Shown here: positions 23,721 to 32,621 of the stretch, piece by piece
Position numbering within the stretch: position 1 is the first letter of the stretch
Layout: the number at the start of each line of letters is the position of its first letter
NCBI GenBank assembly: GCA_017415025.1
Contig: JAFQJH010000004.1
Span: forward strand, 124,001 to 188,000
Direction: 5' to 3'
DNA length: 64,000 nucleotides
Source of the DNA: Clostridia bacterium
GTDB taxonomy: Bacteria; Bacillota; Clostridia; Oscillospirales; Acutalibacteraceae
Notes under the pieces: model-generated
Seen by the model: only the letters and a program-made list of their open reading frames with translations
The model's database searches: none
Told to the model about the DNA's origin: nothing
Program-made: the position numbers and the translations under genes

Positions 23721-24749
23721 TCATCCTAACAAAGTAAGAAGCTCATCCACCTGTGATTTTTCGGTTGCCCAGCTTGTCGCAAAACGGATAACCGTATGCT
23801 CGCCGTCAATATTTTCCCAAAAGCTGTAGCCGACCTTATCCTTGATTTTTTCGAGCTTTTCGTTTTCGATCACAATAAACTGCTGATTGGTGGGAGAATC
23901 GAGGTAAAGCTCATAGCCGAGAGCGCACAATCCGTCACGCAGATACATCGCATTATCAACGGCATTTTTTGAAATATCAAAATAGAGGTTATCATAAAAA
24001 AGCATATCAAACTGCACGCCCGCAACCCAGCCCTTTGCGAGCAGAGCACCGTGGCGCTTGACCTGAACAAAAAGCTTTTTCACGCTGTCAGGCTTCGGAA
24101 CAACAAGCGCCTCACCTATCATTGCGCCCACCTTTGTTCCGCCGATGTAAAATGCATCCGTCAGACTTGCAAGGTCACGAAGCGTAACATCACAGCACCG
24201 AGCGGCAAGTCCGTAGCCGAGTCTTGCGCCGTCAACGTAGAGTCGGAGCGAATATTCGTCGCAGATTTTTCGAAGTTGCATCAGCTCATCCTTTGAATAA
24301 ACCGTGCCGTATTCCGTCGGAAAAGAAATGTAGACAAGTCCCGGCTGAGCCGCGTGCTCGTGGTTTTCGTCGGAATAAAAATCCTTCATATATTTTCCGA
24401 GAGCTTCGGGCAGCAGCTTTCCGTATTCACCTTCAAGGGTAATCACCTTATGACCGCAAGCCTCGATTGCACCCGTTTCGTGAGTTGCAATATGCCCTGT
24501 CGAGGCACAGACAACCGCCTCGTAGCTTTCGGCAAGCGCATCAATGGCAACCTTGTTTGTCTGCGTACCGCCTGTGAGAAAATGTACGAGTGCATCGGGG
24601 CATCCGCAGGCTTTTCTTATTTTTTCACGCGCACTTTCCGAATAGCTGTCAAAGCCGTAGCTCGTATTTTTATCAAAATTTATCTCAACAAGCTTTTCAA
24701 GAATTTTCGGGTGTGCGGTTTCCATATAGTCGCTGTCAAAACGCAACAT
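23721..24749 (-). CDS. Low-specificity L-threonine aldolase (PLP-dependent)
   Basis: 342 residues, fold-type I PLP enzyme. It should cleave L-threonine or allo-threonine to glycine and acetaldehyde. Seen: FLTGGTQTNKVAIDAL (~58), HIATHETGAIE, YVDGARLGYGLAA with the cofactor-binding Asp, and the Schiff-base lysine in YIGGTKVGAM (~200). A fine point: other beta-eliminating lyases share this pattern, so substrate is inferred. GGAGG precedes the ATG and follows directly on a terminator of the previous gene. Confidence 0.88.
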   Translation of the reverse strand: MLRFDSDYMETAHPKILEKLVEINFDKNTSYGFDSYSESAREKIRKACGCPDALVHFLTGGTQTNKVAIDALAESYEAVVCASTGHIATHETGAIEACGHKVITLEGEYGKLLPEALGKYMKDFYSDENHEHAAQPGLVYISFPTEYGTVYSKDELMQLRKICDEYSLRLYVDGARLGYGLAARCCDVTLRDLASLTDAFYIGGTKVGAMIGEALVVPKPDSVKKLFVQVKRHGALLAKGWVAGVQFDMLFYDNLYFDISKNAVDNAMYLRDGLCALGYELYLDSPTNQQFIVIENEKLEKIKDKVGYSFWENIDGEHTVIRFATSWATEKSQVDELLTLLG

Positions 24750-24769
24750 AAATCTTCCTCCAAAACAAA

Positions 24770-24792
24770 AAGGGACGAATTGCTCATCCCTT
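24770..24792 (-). terminator. Terminator of the small Cys-rich gene
   Basis: On the minus strand AAGGGA (24792-24787) pairs with TCCCTT (24775-24770) around an 11-base loop, followed by TTTGTTTT and then the GGAGG of the aldolase gene. The stem overlaps the gene's stop codon. Confidence 0.55.
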
Positions 24793-25009
24793 ACAGTTCA
24801 AAATCTTCCTTTGTAAATTCTCCCATACCTCTTTTGCGCATAGGTACGCGCTTGAGCGGGTCGTATTTAAAGCTGCGACAGCTCGAATCAAGCTGGCGGA
24901 TACCCGTCTTTACACAAAGCACGCTTTCACCGTCAGCGGAAAGTATGCCGTGAGAACAGATACGGCAAGCGGGAGCAGTTTCTTTTTTATTAAGAACGGA
25001 TTTTCTCAT
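24791..25009 (-). CDS. Small Cys-containing protein of unknown function
   Basis: 72 residues from the ATG at 25009 (MRKSVLNKKETAP); in-frame ATGs lie up to ten codons earlier, and AAAGG best fits this one. Four cysteines occur in CRICSHG, VLCVKTG and SSCRSFKYDPLKRVP, a spacing that could hold one metal ion. The ending YDPLKR-x-P is characteristic of a small conserved Clostridia family I have seen only as hypothetical. It stands between ylbJ and the aldolase on the same strand. Confidence 0.65.
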   Translation of the reverse strand: MRKSVLNKKETAPACRICSHGILSADGESVLCVKTGIRQLDSSCRSFKYDPLKRVPMRKRGMGEFTKEDFEL

Positions 25010-25062
25010 TTTCATCATCCTTTGTTTTACTTTTCTCATTATAGCATATTACTTAATTTGTT

Positions 25063-26109
25063 TCAAGTAAGGCTTTTGACTTTGTTTTCAACAATAACAA
25101 ACGCACTTAAGACAAGCATCGCTACGGCAGCAGGCACTGAAACCGAAAAGAGTGACGGTGTAACGTCCGTAAAGGTTGAAAACACACTGACCTCGCACGG
25201 AAAAATCCTGAAAAGAAGCTCGGCAATCACGGTTGAAATTCCGCCGTGAATCAACCTCGATAAACAGAAGTGTGAATATTTAAGCCCCGTTTGTCTTATA
25301 AACGGATAAAGCTGACAATGCACCGACAGTCCCGACCAACCGAGCACGAGTGCCGTTACGCAAAGAGGAAAAGCCTTTGTCGATTGTGCGCAACCGCCCG
25401 TAACCTCCGTTATGATATTGACCCACATCATAACACGCTGCGATAACGGCAGACAGCGTACAAGAGCATTAACGCAAGAAAACAGCAGTATCCACGCACA
25501 CATCATCAGCATTGAATTTGTTGCGTTCAGTACACTTTGGGAAATTATATCGGGCGCAAACTGCTTTTCGGTATGTATTTTTTCATCCGCCTGCTTTTCG
25601 CAGAAAAAACGGAGAAAAACGCCCATAAACAACGACGATATCACCGCTGAAGCGTAGAGGACAATCCCTGCTCGCGGACTTGAGAGCATCACCGTACCGA
25701 CAGTACCGATAACAAAAGCAGGCCCTGCATTAACGCAGAAAACAAGCATCCGCTTTCCCTGTGACCGGGTGATACTGCCGTCTTCGATAAGCTGGGATAT
25801 CATTTTTGCGCCGACGGGATAACCGCCGACAAGGCTCATAAGCACTGCACAGCCTGCACTGCCGGGCAGACGGAAAATAAAATTCACGGCAGGTGCAATA
25901 CTTTTTCCGACAATATCGCAAAGTCCCGAGCGGATGAGAAAATCTGACAGAAAAATAAAAGGAAACAACGACGGAATCACCGCCGTTGAGCAAAGTGTAA
26001 GTCCCTCGCTGACACCCTTAACCGCTGATGACGGTTCGGCAAAAAAGCCGACAATAAAAACAAGCGTTGCTGAGAGCGCAAAAATAATCTTCAAGCTGTA
26101 ATTATTCAA
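25063..26109 (-). CDS. ylbJ: Sporulation integral membrane protein YlbJ
   Basis: About 348 residues with eight or more membrane helices and the nucleoside-recognition/Gate domain pattern: TLCSTAVIPSLFPFIFLSDF (~45), then SLVGGYPVGAKMISQL and VFCVNAGPAFVIGTVG. YlbJ is made in the mother cell under sigma E and is needed for spore cortex and heat resistance in Bacillus. The TTG at 26109 is preferred: GGGTGA lies just upstream, and an ATG-like start at 26142 has no site. It is divergent from yqfC, so the 58-base gap must hold both promoters. Confidence 0.85.
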   Translation of the reverse strand: MNNYSLKIIFALSATLVFIVGFFAEPSSAVKGVSEGLTLCSTAVIPSLFPFIFLSDFLIRSGLCDIVGKSIAPAVNFIFRLPGSAGCAVLMSLVGGYPVGAKMISQLIEDGSITRSQGKRMLVFCVNAGPAFVIGTVGTVMLSSPRAGIVLYASAVISSLFMGVFLRFFCEKQADEKIHTEKQFAPDIISQSVLNATNSMLMMCAWILLFSCVNALVRCLPLSQRVMMWVNIITEVTGGCAQSTKAFPLCVTALVLGWSGLSVHCQLYPFIRQTGLKYSHFCLSRLIHGGISTVIAELLFRIFPCEVSVFSTFTDVTPSLFSVSVPAAVAMLVLSAFVIVENKVKSLT

Positions 26110-26167
26110 GTAAATCACCCGTAAATATATATGAGAACGCACTATATTGTTATGATAGGAGAATTTT

Positions 26168-26461
26168 ATGGCATTATCGGATTATCAGCAATTCATAACT
26201 CCCCTTTCACACCGAATCTGCGACAAGCTGGAGCTGCCCGAGGACATCTGCAGTAACTGCGGTTACATCGAAATTGTCTCCAACACCTGCGCCCTGATTG
26301 ACGGCTGTAAGGGTGTTCTCGAATATGATGACAGCACAATAAAACTCAGCCTCGGGAAGAAATCCGTCTGCTTTTGCGGAAGCGGTCTTTCGATAAAATC
26401 ACTCTCAATGGAGCAGGCAATGGTTGAAGGATATATAGTCAGTATGGAGTTTTGTAACTGA
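26168..26461 (+). CDS. yqfC: Sporulation protein YqfC
   Basis: 97 residues of the YabP/YqfC family. A small beta-rich domain: LELPEDICSN, YIEIVSNTCALIDGCKGVLE, IKLSLGK and the final SMEQAMVEGYIVSMEF. YqfC is a sigma-E-dependent coat-assembly protein. The TGATG overlap with yqfD shows translational coupling. AGGAG precedes the ATG. The promoter region contains no good sigma-A match, consistent with sporulation-specific expression. Confidence 0.88.
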   Translation: MALSDYQQFITPLSHRICDKLELPEDICSNCGYIEIVSNTCALIDGCKGVLEYDDSTIKLSLGKKSVCFCGSGLSIKSLSMEQAMVEGYIVSMEFCN

Positions 26462-27654
26462 TGGTAACGCGTGATTTTATCAACCTTATTTTCGGCTGTG
26501 TTTCACTCAGGGCGGAAAACGGCTTTGCGGAAAGATTTATCAATTCCTGCACGGCTGAAGGTATTCCGCTGTGGGACATCAGCAAAACCGCAACGGGACT
26601 GACAGCCAAAACGACAATCAAGGGTTATCTGCAAATCCGCTCGCCCGCACGCAAAAGCTCGATGCGCGTCCGTCTGACCAAGAAAACGGGAATTCCTTTT
26701 CTGATTAACCGTCATATTCACCGAACAGGTCTTATAGCAGGCTTTTTAATTCTCGCTACGGTACTCAATCTTCTTTCGGGTCACATCTGGATTGTCGAGG
26801 TTACGGGCAACAGCACCATTCCCGATACCGAAATTATTGAGGCTTTTGAACAGGCAGGTCTGACGATAGGTAAGAAGGTCAAAAAAATCAAGCGTTCGGA
26901 AATTGAAAGCAAGGCTATGCTTCTTCTTAATAATGCAACGTGGGCGGCGATTAACATCAAGGGTTGTACAGCAGAAATAAACGTCCGTGAGCTAGAAAAA
27001 ATCCCTGACATTGAAACACATCAGGGCACATCAAATATTGTTGCAAGCAAGGACGGGCAGATTGAGCTTTTAGAGGTTTACCGCGGTTCTGCCGCCGTAA
27101 AATGCGGCGAAGCCGTTACGAAGGGTGACCTGCTGATAAGCGGAATTTCCGAGAAGAAAAACCAGCAGAATCTTTTTACGGATGCAGACGGACTTGTGGT
27201 TGCGCGGACGAACACCGACATCGAAACACAAACACCATATAAGATGATCGTGCTCGTTCCAAAAACAAAGAAAATACACTCGTTGTATTTTCTCGGCATT
27301 GAAATTCTGCCGAAGCGTAACCTTGAAGGCACCTGCTACGAGCACCGCTCACGGTTGGTGATTAAGGGCAAAGCTCTGCCCTTCGGTATCAACTACCGCC
27401 TTTACACGGTCTACGAGGAAAAAGAAATAACCATAAGCAAGGCGCAGGCCCGACTTATGGCTATGAGCGACTATTCACTTGAATACTACAAAAAAACAAA
27501 TCACGCGCAGATAATCACACATCAGGCGGAAATACGTGAAGACAAGGAAGGCATACGCGTTGAAGGAAAATGCGCCTGTCTTGAAAGCATCGGCGAAAGC
27601 CGACCGTTTGAAACAGAGGAAATTCCTGATGATACCAACTCAGAACAGCCCTGA
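26461..27654 (+). CDS. yqfD: Sporulation protein YqfD
   Basis: 397 residues. An N-terminal domain (1-85), a membrane helix at ~91-107 (GLIAGFLILATVLNLLSGHI) and an extracytoplasmic region with POTRA/FtsQ-like start (VEVTGNSTIPDTEII) and a beta-rich body ending near residue 385. YqfD with YqfC is conserved in spore formers and acts in coat or engulfment steps of unclear mechanism. In most genomes phoH follows; here the next gene is convergent radC, which overlaps its last 15 bases. Confidence 0.9.
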   Translation: MVTRDFINLIFGCVSLRAENGFAERFINSCTAEGIPLWDISKTATGLTAKTTIKGYLQIRSPARKSSMRVRLTKKTGIPFLINRHIHRTGLIAGFLILATVLNLLSGHIWIVEVTGNSTIPDTEIIEAFEQAGLTIGKKVKKIKRSEIESKAMLLLNNATWAAINIKGCTAEINVRELEKIPDIETHQGTSNIVASKDGQIELLEVYRGSAAVKCGEAVTKGDLLISGISEKKNQQNLFTDADGLVVARTNTDIETQTPYKMIVLVPKTKKIHSLYFLGIEILPKRNLEGTCYEHRSRLVIKGKALPFGINYRLYTVYEEKEITISKAQARLMAMSDYSLEYYKKTNHAQIITHQAEIREDKEGIRVEGKCACLESIGESRPFETEEIPDDTNSEQP

Positions 27655-28329
27655 AAACTTGCGATTCTTTGCCATTGAAAAAACATCGTCACGGGAAACG
27701 ATAACGTGGTCAACAAGATTGACTCCTATTGAGCTGAGCAAATCCTTGAGCTGTGCCGTAGCTTCAATATCTGCGGCTGACGGCGCGGCAAAGCCGTGGG
27801 GATGATTGTGAGCAATTATCACGTTTTTCGAATTAAAACGAATCACCGATTCCACAACCGTACGGTTATCAATCGATGCTCGGTCGATCGTGCCCTCACA
27901 GATTTTTGTGCAGTGTTCAGCCCTGCCGTGAGCATCCACCGCTATTAAATAAACAATCTCTCTTGTTTCTGCTATATACTTTGAACGTATAAAATCCGTT
28001 ATGTCGGTATACTCTTTTTCTGCAAGTCCGGGAGCTTTTGCGTCCGAATATTTCAGCGCAATATCCCTTGTCAGCTTTAAAAGCGTTGCGGCATTCTCGC
28101 CGATTCCGTCAATTTTCATCAGCTCCTCAACGGGTGCATCAAGGATGCCGTTAAGACTGCCGAAGGTTTCGATAAGCTCGTGTGCAATCGGGTTGGTATC
28201 CTTGTAAGGAATCCCGAAAAACAGCAGAAGCTCAACGATATTATGCTCTGCCATTGAGCCGAAACCCTCACTTAAATATCGGGCACGGACGCGCTGTCTG
28301 TGATCCTTGTGGATGTTTTTCTTTTCCAT
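27640..28329 (-). CDS. radC: DNA-repair-associated JAB-domain protein RadC
   Basis: 229 residues from the ATG at 28329, chosen for AGGAAG upstream. A UPF0758 N-terminal helix-hairpin-helix part (MKIDGIGENAATLLKL) is followed by the JAB/MPN metallo-domain with VVESVIRFNSKNVIIAHNHP, then GFAAPSAADIEAT: His-x-His plus downstream Asp, so the metal site is intact. The molecular role of RadC is unsettled. It overlaps the 3' end of yqfD on the opposite strand by 15 bases and no terminator is visible between them. Confidence 0.9.
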   Translation of the reverse strand: MEKKNIHKDHRQRVRARYLSEGFGSMAEHNIVELLLFFGIPYKDTNPIAHELIETFGSLNGILDAPVEELMKIDGIGENAATLLKLTRDIALKYSDAKAPGLAEKEYTDITDFIRSKYIAETREIVYLIAVDAHGRAEHCTKICEGTIDRASIDNRTVVESVIRFNSKNVIIAHNHPHGFAAPSAADIEATAQLKDLLSSIGVNLVDHVIVSRDDVFSMAKNRKFSGLF

Positions 28330-28348
28330 AAAACTGACTTCCTTTTTA

Positions 28349-28377
28349 TTGACGATAAAGAAACGATGTGATAAAAT
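28349..28377 (+). promoter_or_regulatory. Promoter of the alpha-galactosidase gene
   Basis: TTGACG (28349-28354), 17-bp spacer, TAAAAT (28372-28377), 33 bases before the ATG. No obvious operator palindrome is seen. Confidence 0.65.
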
Positions 28378-28409
28378 TACCCTGTACATACTCGGAAAGG
28401 ATGATAAAT

Positions 28410-30596
28410 ATGCCGATTTCTTTTGACAAAGAACGAAGAATTTTTAAAATTGATTCGTTGGGCTCTACCTATGCGATAGGTGTTTTCCGCGGTGAATATC
28501 TTGTTCACCTTTATTACGGCAAAAAGCTGCCCGACAATAATCTTATATCAACCGCTTTCAGAGGCGGATTTGCTTCCATTTCTCCCCTTACGGCCTCCAC
28601 CGCTGACGACGGATTTTTCTCCCTCGATATTCAGCCGATGGAATATTCCTGCAACGCGGGCGGTGATTTCCGCCTTGCCGCTCTTTCAATCAGAGACAGC
28701 GAGGGCAGAAGCACAACGGATATAAGATACGTTGACCATAAGATATACAGCGGTAAGCCGAAGCTCAAGGGCTTGCCCCATACATACTGTAACTCTGACG
28801 ACGAGGCTGACACTCTTGAAATTTATGCCATTGATAAATTCACGGGCGCAAAGGTTACTCTTTGCTACACCGCCTTTAAAAATCATAGCATAATTACGCA
28901 AAGTGTCAAGATAGAAAACACGGGAACCGAGGCTTTTGAGATAGAAAAGGTTGCAAGCTGTTGCGTGAACTTCCCTTCAATGAGCTACAATATGGTCAAT
29001 CTTTATGGTACCTGGCTTCGTGAAAGAACCGTTCAGACACGCCACCTTGCTCACGGAATACAGTCCGTTGCAAGTAAGCGCGGCTCGTCAAGTCACAACC
29101 ACAATCCGTTCGTTGCTCTTGTTGACGACAACGGCGGTGAGGACTACGGCGATGCATTCGGCTTCAATTTTGTTTACAGCGGTAACTTCGCAATCGACAT
29201 TGAAACCGATTATATGGATTGTACCCGTCTCGTAATGGGCATTAACCCGATTGACTTCACGTGGTTGCTCGAGCCCGGTGAAGAGTTTCAGGCACCCGAG
29301 GCTGTTATGGCTTATTCTTCAAACGGACTTGGCGGAATGAGCCGTACCTTCCACGATTTTTATGCGAACAATCTTATCCGCGGAACGTGGAAAAAGAAAA
29401 AGCGTCCGCTTCTTATCAATAGCTGGGAGGGCTCAGGCTTCGACTTTGACGACGAGACACTCGTCCGTTATGCAAAGCAGGCAAAAGAGCTCGGCTGTGA
29501 GCTTCTCGTTATGGACGACGGCTGGTTCGGCGTCCGCAACAGCGACAACTGCTCACTCGGTGACTGGTATGTAAACGAGGATAAGCTCAACGGACCTCTT
29601 TCAAAGCTTATTGAAAGAGTAAACGCGGAGGGTATGGAATTCGGCATCTGGTTTGAGCCCGAAATGATTTCTCCCGATTCTGATATTTACAGAGCTCATC
29701 CCGATTGGTGCGTTCACGTTGAGGGCAGAGAAATTTCTCCCGGCAGACAGCAGTACGTTATTGATATGACACGTCAGGACGTTCGCGACCACATCTTCAA
29801 TCAGATGTATGAGGTTCTTTCGAAGAATAATATCGCTTACCTCAAATGGGACTACAACCGTCCTATTTCCGAGCCTTCTTCAATGCTTCTTGACAAAAAG
29901 CATCAGAAGGAATTTTTCCACCGCTTTATACTCGGCACTTACGAGCTTATGGACAGAATCACATCCGCTTTCCCCGACATTCTTTTTGAAAGCTGTGCAG
30001 GCGGCGGCGGACGTTACGACCCCGGTATGCTCTACTATATGCCGCAGACCTGGTGCTCGGATAACACCGATCCGATCGAGCGTCTGCGTATTCAGTTCGG
30101 CACATCAATGTGCTACCCCGCATCAAGTATGGGTGCTCACGTTTCTGCCTGTGACCGCACGGGGCTTGAAACAAGAGCCGCCGTTGCTCTCTGGGGCACA
30201 TTCGGCTACGAGCTCGACCCGAAGCATCTGACCGAGGAGGATAAGGCAACCGTAAGAGAAACCTCCGAGCTTTATCACAAGTATTATGACCTGACTCATT
30301 ACGGCGACCTTTACAGGATTATCGCCCCGACGGACGATGAATTCAAGTGCGCATGGTCATTCGTTGCCAAGGACAAGAGTGAAGCTCTCCTTACGGTTGT
30401 TATCAAGACGAGAACACAGCACACCTTCCTCAATGTCCGCTTCAAGGGTCTTGACGAAAACAAACTCTACCGCAACGAGGCTGACGGTGAAATCTATTCA
30501 GGTGCACTGCTTATGAATGCAGGCATCAACCTTTCCTACGGCGGAGATTTCAGCGGCGGAACAAGTATAATGGTTCACATTCAAGAGGTTAAATAA
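28410..30596 (+). CDS. Alpha-galactosidase, glycoside hydrolase family 36
   Basis: 728 residues from the ATG at 28410 (GGAAAGG nine bases upstream). GH36 enzymes remove terminal alpha-galactosides (melibiose, raffinose family). An N-terminal beta-supersandwich (~1-320), the TIM barrel (~330-620) and a C-terminal beta domain are recognisable. The nucleophile is Asp481 in LKWDYNRP and the acid/base Asp551 in WCSDNTD; ESCAGGGGRYDPG and LMDDGWFG are further family blocks. No signal peptide, so substrate is imported first; no transporter gene is adjacent. A strong terminator follows. Confidence 0.94.
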   Translation: MPISFDKERRIFKIDSLGSTYAIGVFRGEYLVHLYYGKKLPDNNLISTAFRGGFASISPLTASTADDGFFSLDIQPMEYSCNAGGDFRLAALSIRDSEGRSTTDIRYVDHKIYSGKPKLKGLPHTYCNSDDEADTLEIYAIDKFTGAKVTLCYTAFKNHSIITQSVKIENTGTEAFEIEKVASCCVNFPSMSYNMVNLYGTWLRERTVQTRHLAHGIQSVASKRGSSSHNHNPFVALVDDNGGEDYGDAFGFNFVYSGNFAIDIETDYMDCTRLVMGINPIDFTWLLEPGEEFQAPEAVMAYSSNGLGGMSRTFHDFYANNLIRGTWKKKKRPLLINSWEGSGFDFDDETLVRYAKQAKELGCELLVMDDGWFGVRNSDNCSLGDWYVNEDKLNGPLSKLIERVNAEGMEFGIWFEPEMISPDSDIYRAHPDWCVHVEGREISPGRQQYVIDMTRQDVRDHIFNQMYEVLSKNNIAYLKWDYNRPISEPSSMLLDKKHQKEFFHRFILGTYELMDRITSAFPDILFESCAGGGGRYDPGMLYYMPQTWCSDNTDPIERLRIQFGTSMCYPASSMGAHVSACDRTGLETRAAVALWGTFGYELDPKHLTEEDKATVRETSELYHKYYDLTHYGDLYRIIAPTDDEFKCAWSFVAKDKSEALLTVVIKTRTQHTFLNVRFKGLDENKLYRNEADGEIYSGALLMNAGINLSYGGDFSGGTSIMVHIQEVK

Positions 30597-30608
30597 ACTT
30601 AAAATGAG

Positions 30609-30648
30609 CGGAGCAGTAAGAACGATTGTTTTACTGCTCCGTTTTTTT
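30609..30648 (+). terminator. Terminator of the alpha-galactosidase gene
   Basis: CGGAGCAGTAA (30609-30619) pairs with TTACTGCTCCG (30631-30641), followed by seven T. Confidence 0.9.
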
Positions 30649-30658
30649 ACATAAAACA

Positions 30659-30684
30659 GCGCTGTGTCCGCGGGGACACAGCGC
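30659..30684 (-). terminator. Terminator of the foldase gene
   Basis: GCGCTGTGTCC (30659-30669) and GGACACAGCGC (30674-30684) form a perfect 11-bp stem with a 4-base loop; TGTTTTAT follows on the minus strand. Confidence 0.8.
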
Positions 30685-30704
30685 CTAAATTTTTATCTGT
30701 TCAA

Positions 30705-32390
30705 TTATGCTGCTGACTGTGAGAGAAGCATCATAATCTTATCAACCATCTTGTTCTCTGCATACTCAAGACGGCGCGGACCGAAGCCTACATCATAAGT
30801 GCCTGATTCGAGAAGCTCTGTTGCTGTCTCCTCAAACTCTGCGCTTGCAAGCTCTGAACGGATTGTAGCATCGTAGTACTTGCCATCCTTGCTTACGAAG
30901 TACATTACGTGGTAACCGTATTCTGTCTCAACGATTGCAGTGTCGCCCTCTGCACGAGCCGGATCGAAAATCCAAGCATCGAACTCGGGTACCATCTGAC
31001 CGGGAAGAACGTTCTCATAGAGACCGCCTGTTGACTGTGAGCCTGTATCCTCTGTCTTCTCTGCTGCGATTTCGCCGAAGCTCTCGGATGTCTTGTCGCC
31101 CTTCTCCCATTCCTTGAGAGCTGCTTCAGCATCCTTCTTCTTCTGTGCGATTTCTTCTTCTGTAAGAGCATTTCCTTCAGCATCCTTGTTTGCAAAAAGG
31201 ATATGACGGACAGAAACTGTATCCTCCTGATGACCTGCTGCTGTAAGAAGAACAACGTTGAAGGTCTTTTGGTCAGATGATTCGAACATCTTTACAGAGC
31301 CTACTGCTGTCTTTGAATCGAAGAGCCACTTTGCAACATCCTCTGAAAGACTGCTCTGAACGTCTGCCTTAAGCTGGCTTGTCATCTTTGTGCTCTTATC
31401 AGCATCGTAGTCCTTTGTATCCTTGTTGAGCTCCTTTGCCTTTGCAAGGAATGAAGCCTCATCCTTTGCTGCTGCAGCAAAATCCTGAGCATCCTTCTTA
31501 ACCTTTGCATCTGCTTCAGCCTGACGCTTCTTGAGAGCATCGCTTGACTCGCCCTCATCTGCTGTAAGAGTTGTTGTTGTGAACTGATATACGCGGAAAT
31601 CAACAACGTCATAAGCTGATTTGTCGCTGTTGTACTTCTTATCTACCTCTGCCTGGTCATAGGATGACTCAAGGTCAGCAATCTTGTCAGTATAGTACTT
31701 TGAAACGATAGTCTCTGCCTTAAGAATCTTCTTGAGGAAGCTTGAGTTCATAAATGAACCGTAGTTCATACGAAGGAAAGCGTTAAGAGAATATCTCGGC
31801 TTTTCTGTACCCGTAGATGTAGTTGTGGACTGAGCCTGCTCACGAATCTGGTCGAGCTGAGCTTCGATTGCCTCTTCCTCTGCATCTGTAAGCTCGCCGT
31901 AGCCTGCCTTGATTGCCTCGTTGTAATATGCCTTCTGAACCTTGATGTTGTCGATTGTCATATTACGGAGATAATCCTCCCAGGAAATCTCGTTGCCGTC
32001 AGCATCCTTTGTAGTTGTTGTCTGCTCGGACGGACGGAGAGATGTATCAAAGCCGTAGTCAACACCCATTGAGCTGTACTGTGAAATGAGGCTGAGGAAC
32101 TGGCTGTATGTCTGCATATAATAATACTCATACTCAGCAGCAGAAACCTTCTGCTCCTCACCTACGCCGCCGATTTTGATCATTCTTTCAAACGTGCCGT
32201 AGTAGTTGAACACGATACCAACCGCACCGAGTGCAATTGCAGCAGCAAGAACGATTGAGATAACCTTGCTTGCAGCTTTTTTAGCTGTGTTCTTCTTTTC
32301 CATATTTTTGGCGTTCTTTTTAGCAGCCTCCGCAATTCGAGCCTTTCGCTCATCGCGGTACTGTTCCGCCTTTGACTTTTCGTTAGCCAT
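30705..32390 (-). CDS. Membrane-anchored parvulin-type (PpiC) foldase
   Basis: 561 residues from the ATG at 32390 (AAGGAATG upstream). A Lys/Ala-rich cytoplasmic segment (1-42) precedes one membrane helix (SKVISIVLAAAIALGAVGIV) and a large extracytoplasmic region. A SurA/PrsA-like helical part holds residues ~70-380; the PPIase domain is near 400-520, with VSVRHILFANK, EIAAEKTEDTGS, STGGLYENVLPGQMVPEFD and EYGYHVMYFV. PrsA-like foldases help exported proteins fold at the membrane-wall interface. Bacillus PrsA is a lipoprotein, while this one uses a transmembrane anchor and has no lipobox. Its own promoter and terminator make it monocistronic. Confidence 0.88.
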   Translation of the reverse strand: MANEKSKAEQYRDERKARIAEAAKKNAKNMEKKNTAKKAASKVISIVLAAAIALGAVGIVFNYYGTFERMIKIGGVGEEQKVSAAEYEYYYMQTYSQFLSLISQYSSMGVDYGFDTSLRPSEQTTTTKDADGNEISWEDYLRNMTIDNIKVQKAYYNEAIKAGYGELTDAEEEAIEAQLDQIREQAQSTTTSTGTEKPRYSLNAFLRMNYGSFMNSSFLKKILKAETIVSKYYTDKIADLESSYDQAEVDKKYNSDKSAYDVVDFRVYQFTTTTLTADEGESSDALKKRQAEADAKVKKDAQDFAAAAKDEASFLAKAKELNKDTKDYDADKSTKMTSQLKADVQSSLSEDVAKWLFDSKTAVGSVKMFESSDQKTFNVVLLTAAGHQEDTVSVRHILFANKDAEGNALTEEEIAQKKKDAEAALKEWEKGDKTSESFGEIAAEKTEDTGSQSTGGLYENVLPGQMVPEFDAWIFDPARAEGDTAIVETEYGYHVMYFVSKDGKYYDATIRSELASAEFEETATELLESGTYDVGFGPRRLEYAENKMVDKIMMLLSQSAA

Positions 32391-32457
32391 TACATTCATT
32401 CCTTTTCTTATGTTTTGCCGTTCGGCATTCTCCATTATAATGAAGAATAATATATGT

Positions 32458-32486
32458 ATTTTAAACTATTTATCAGATTTTTACAA
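32458..32486 (-). promoter_or_regulatory. Candidate promoter of the foldase gene
   Basis: On the minus strand TTGTAA (32481-32486), 17-bp spacer, TAAAAT (32458-32463). Confidence 0.45.
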
Positions 32487-32575
32487 GAGCAAAAGCACAA
32501 ATTTTTCGTCGATATTTATCATTTTACAAATTGTTTAAATTTTGCATTTTGCGGTTTTTGTCAAAATTATACAAA

Positions 32576-32606
32576 AAAGGCCCTGACTTTTTGTGTCAGA
32601 GCCTTT
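32576..32606 (-). terminator. Terminator of the nhaC-like gene
   Basis: AAAGGCCCTGAC (32576-32587) pairs with GTCAGAGCCTTT (32595-32606), 12 bases with one wobble, and TTTTTTG follows on the minus strand. Confidence 0.85.
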
Positions 32607-32621
32607 CGGGTTTTAAAACAA

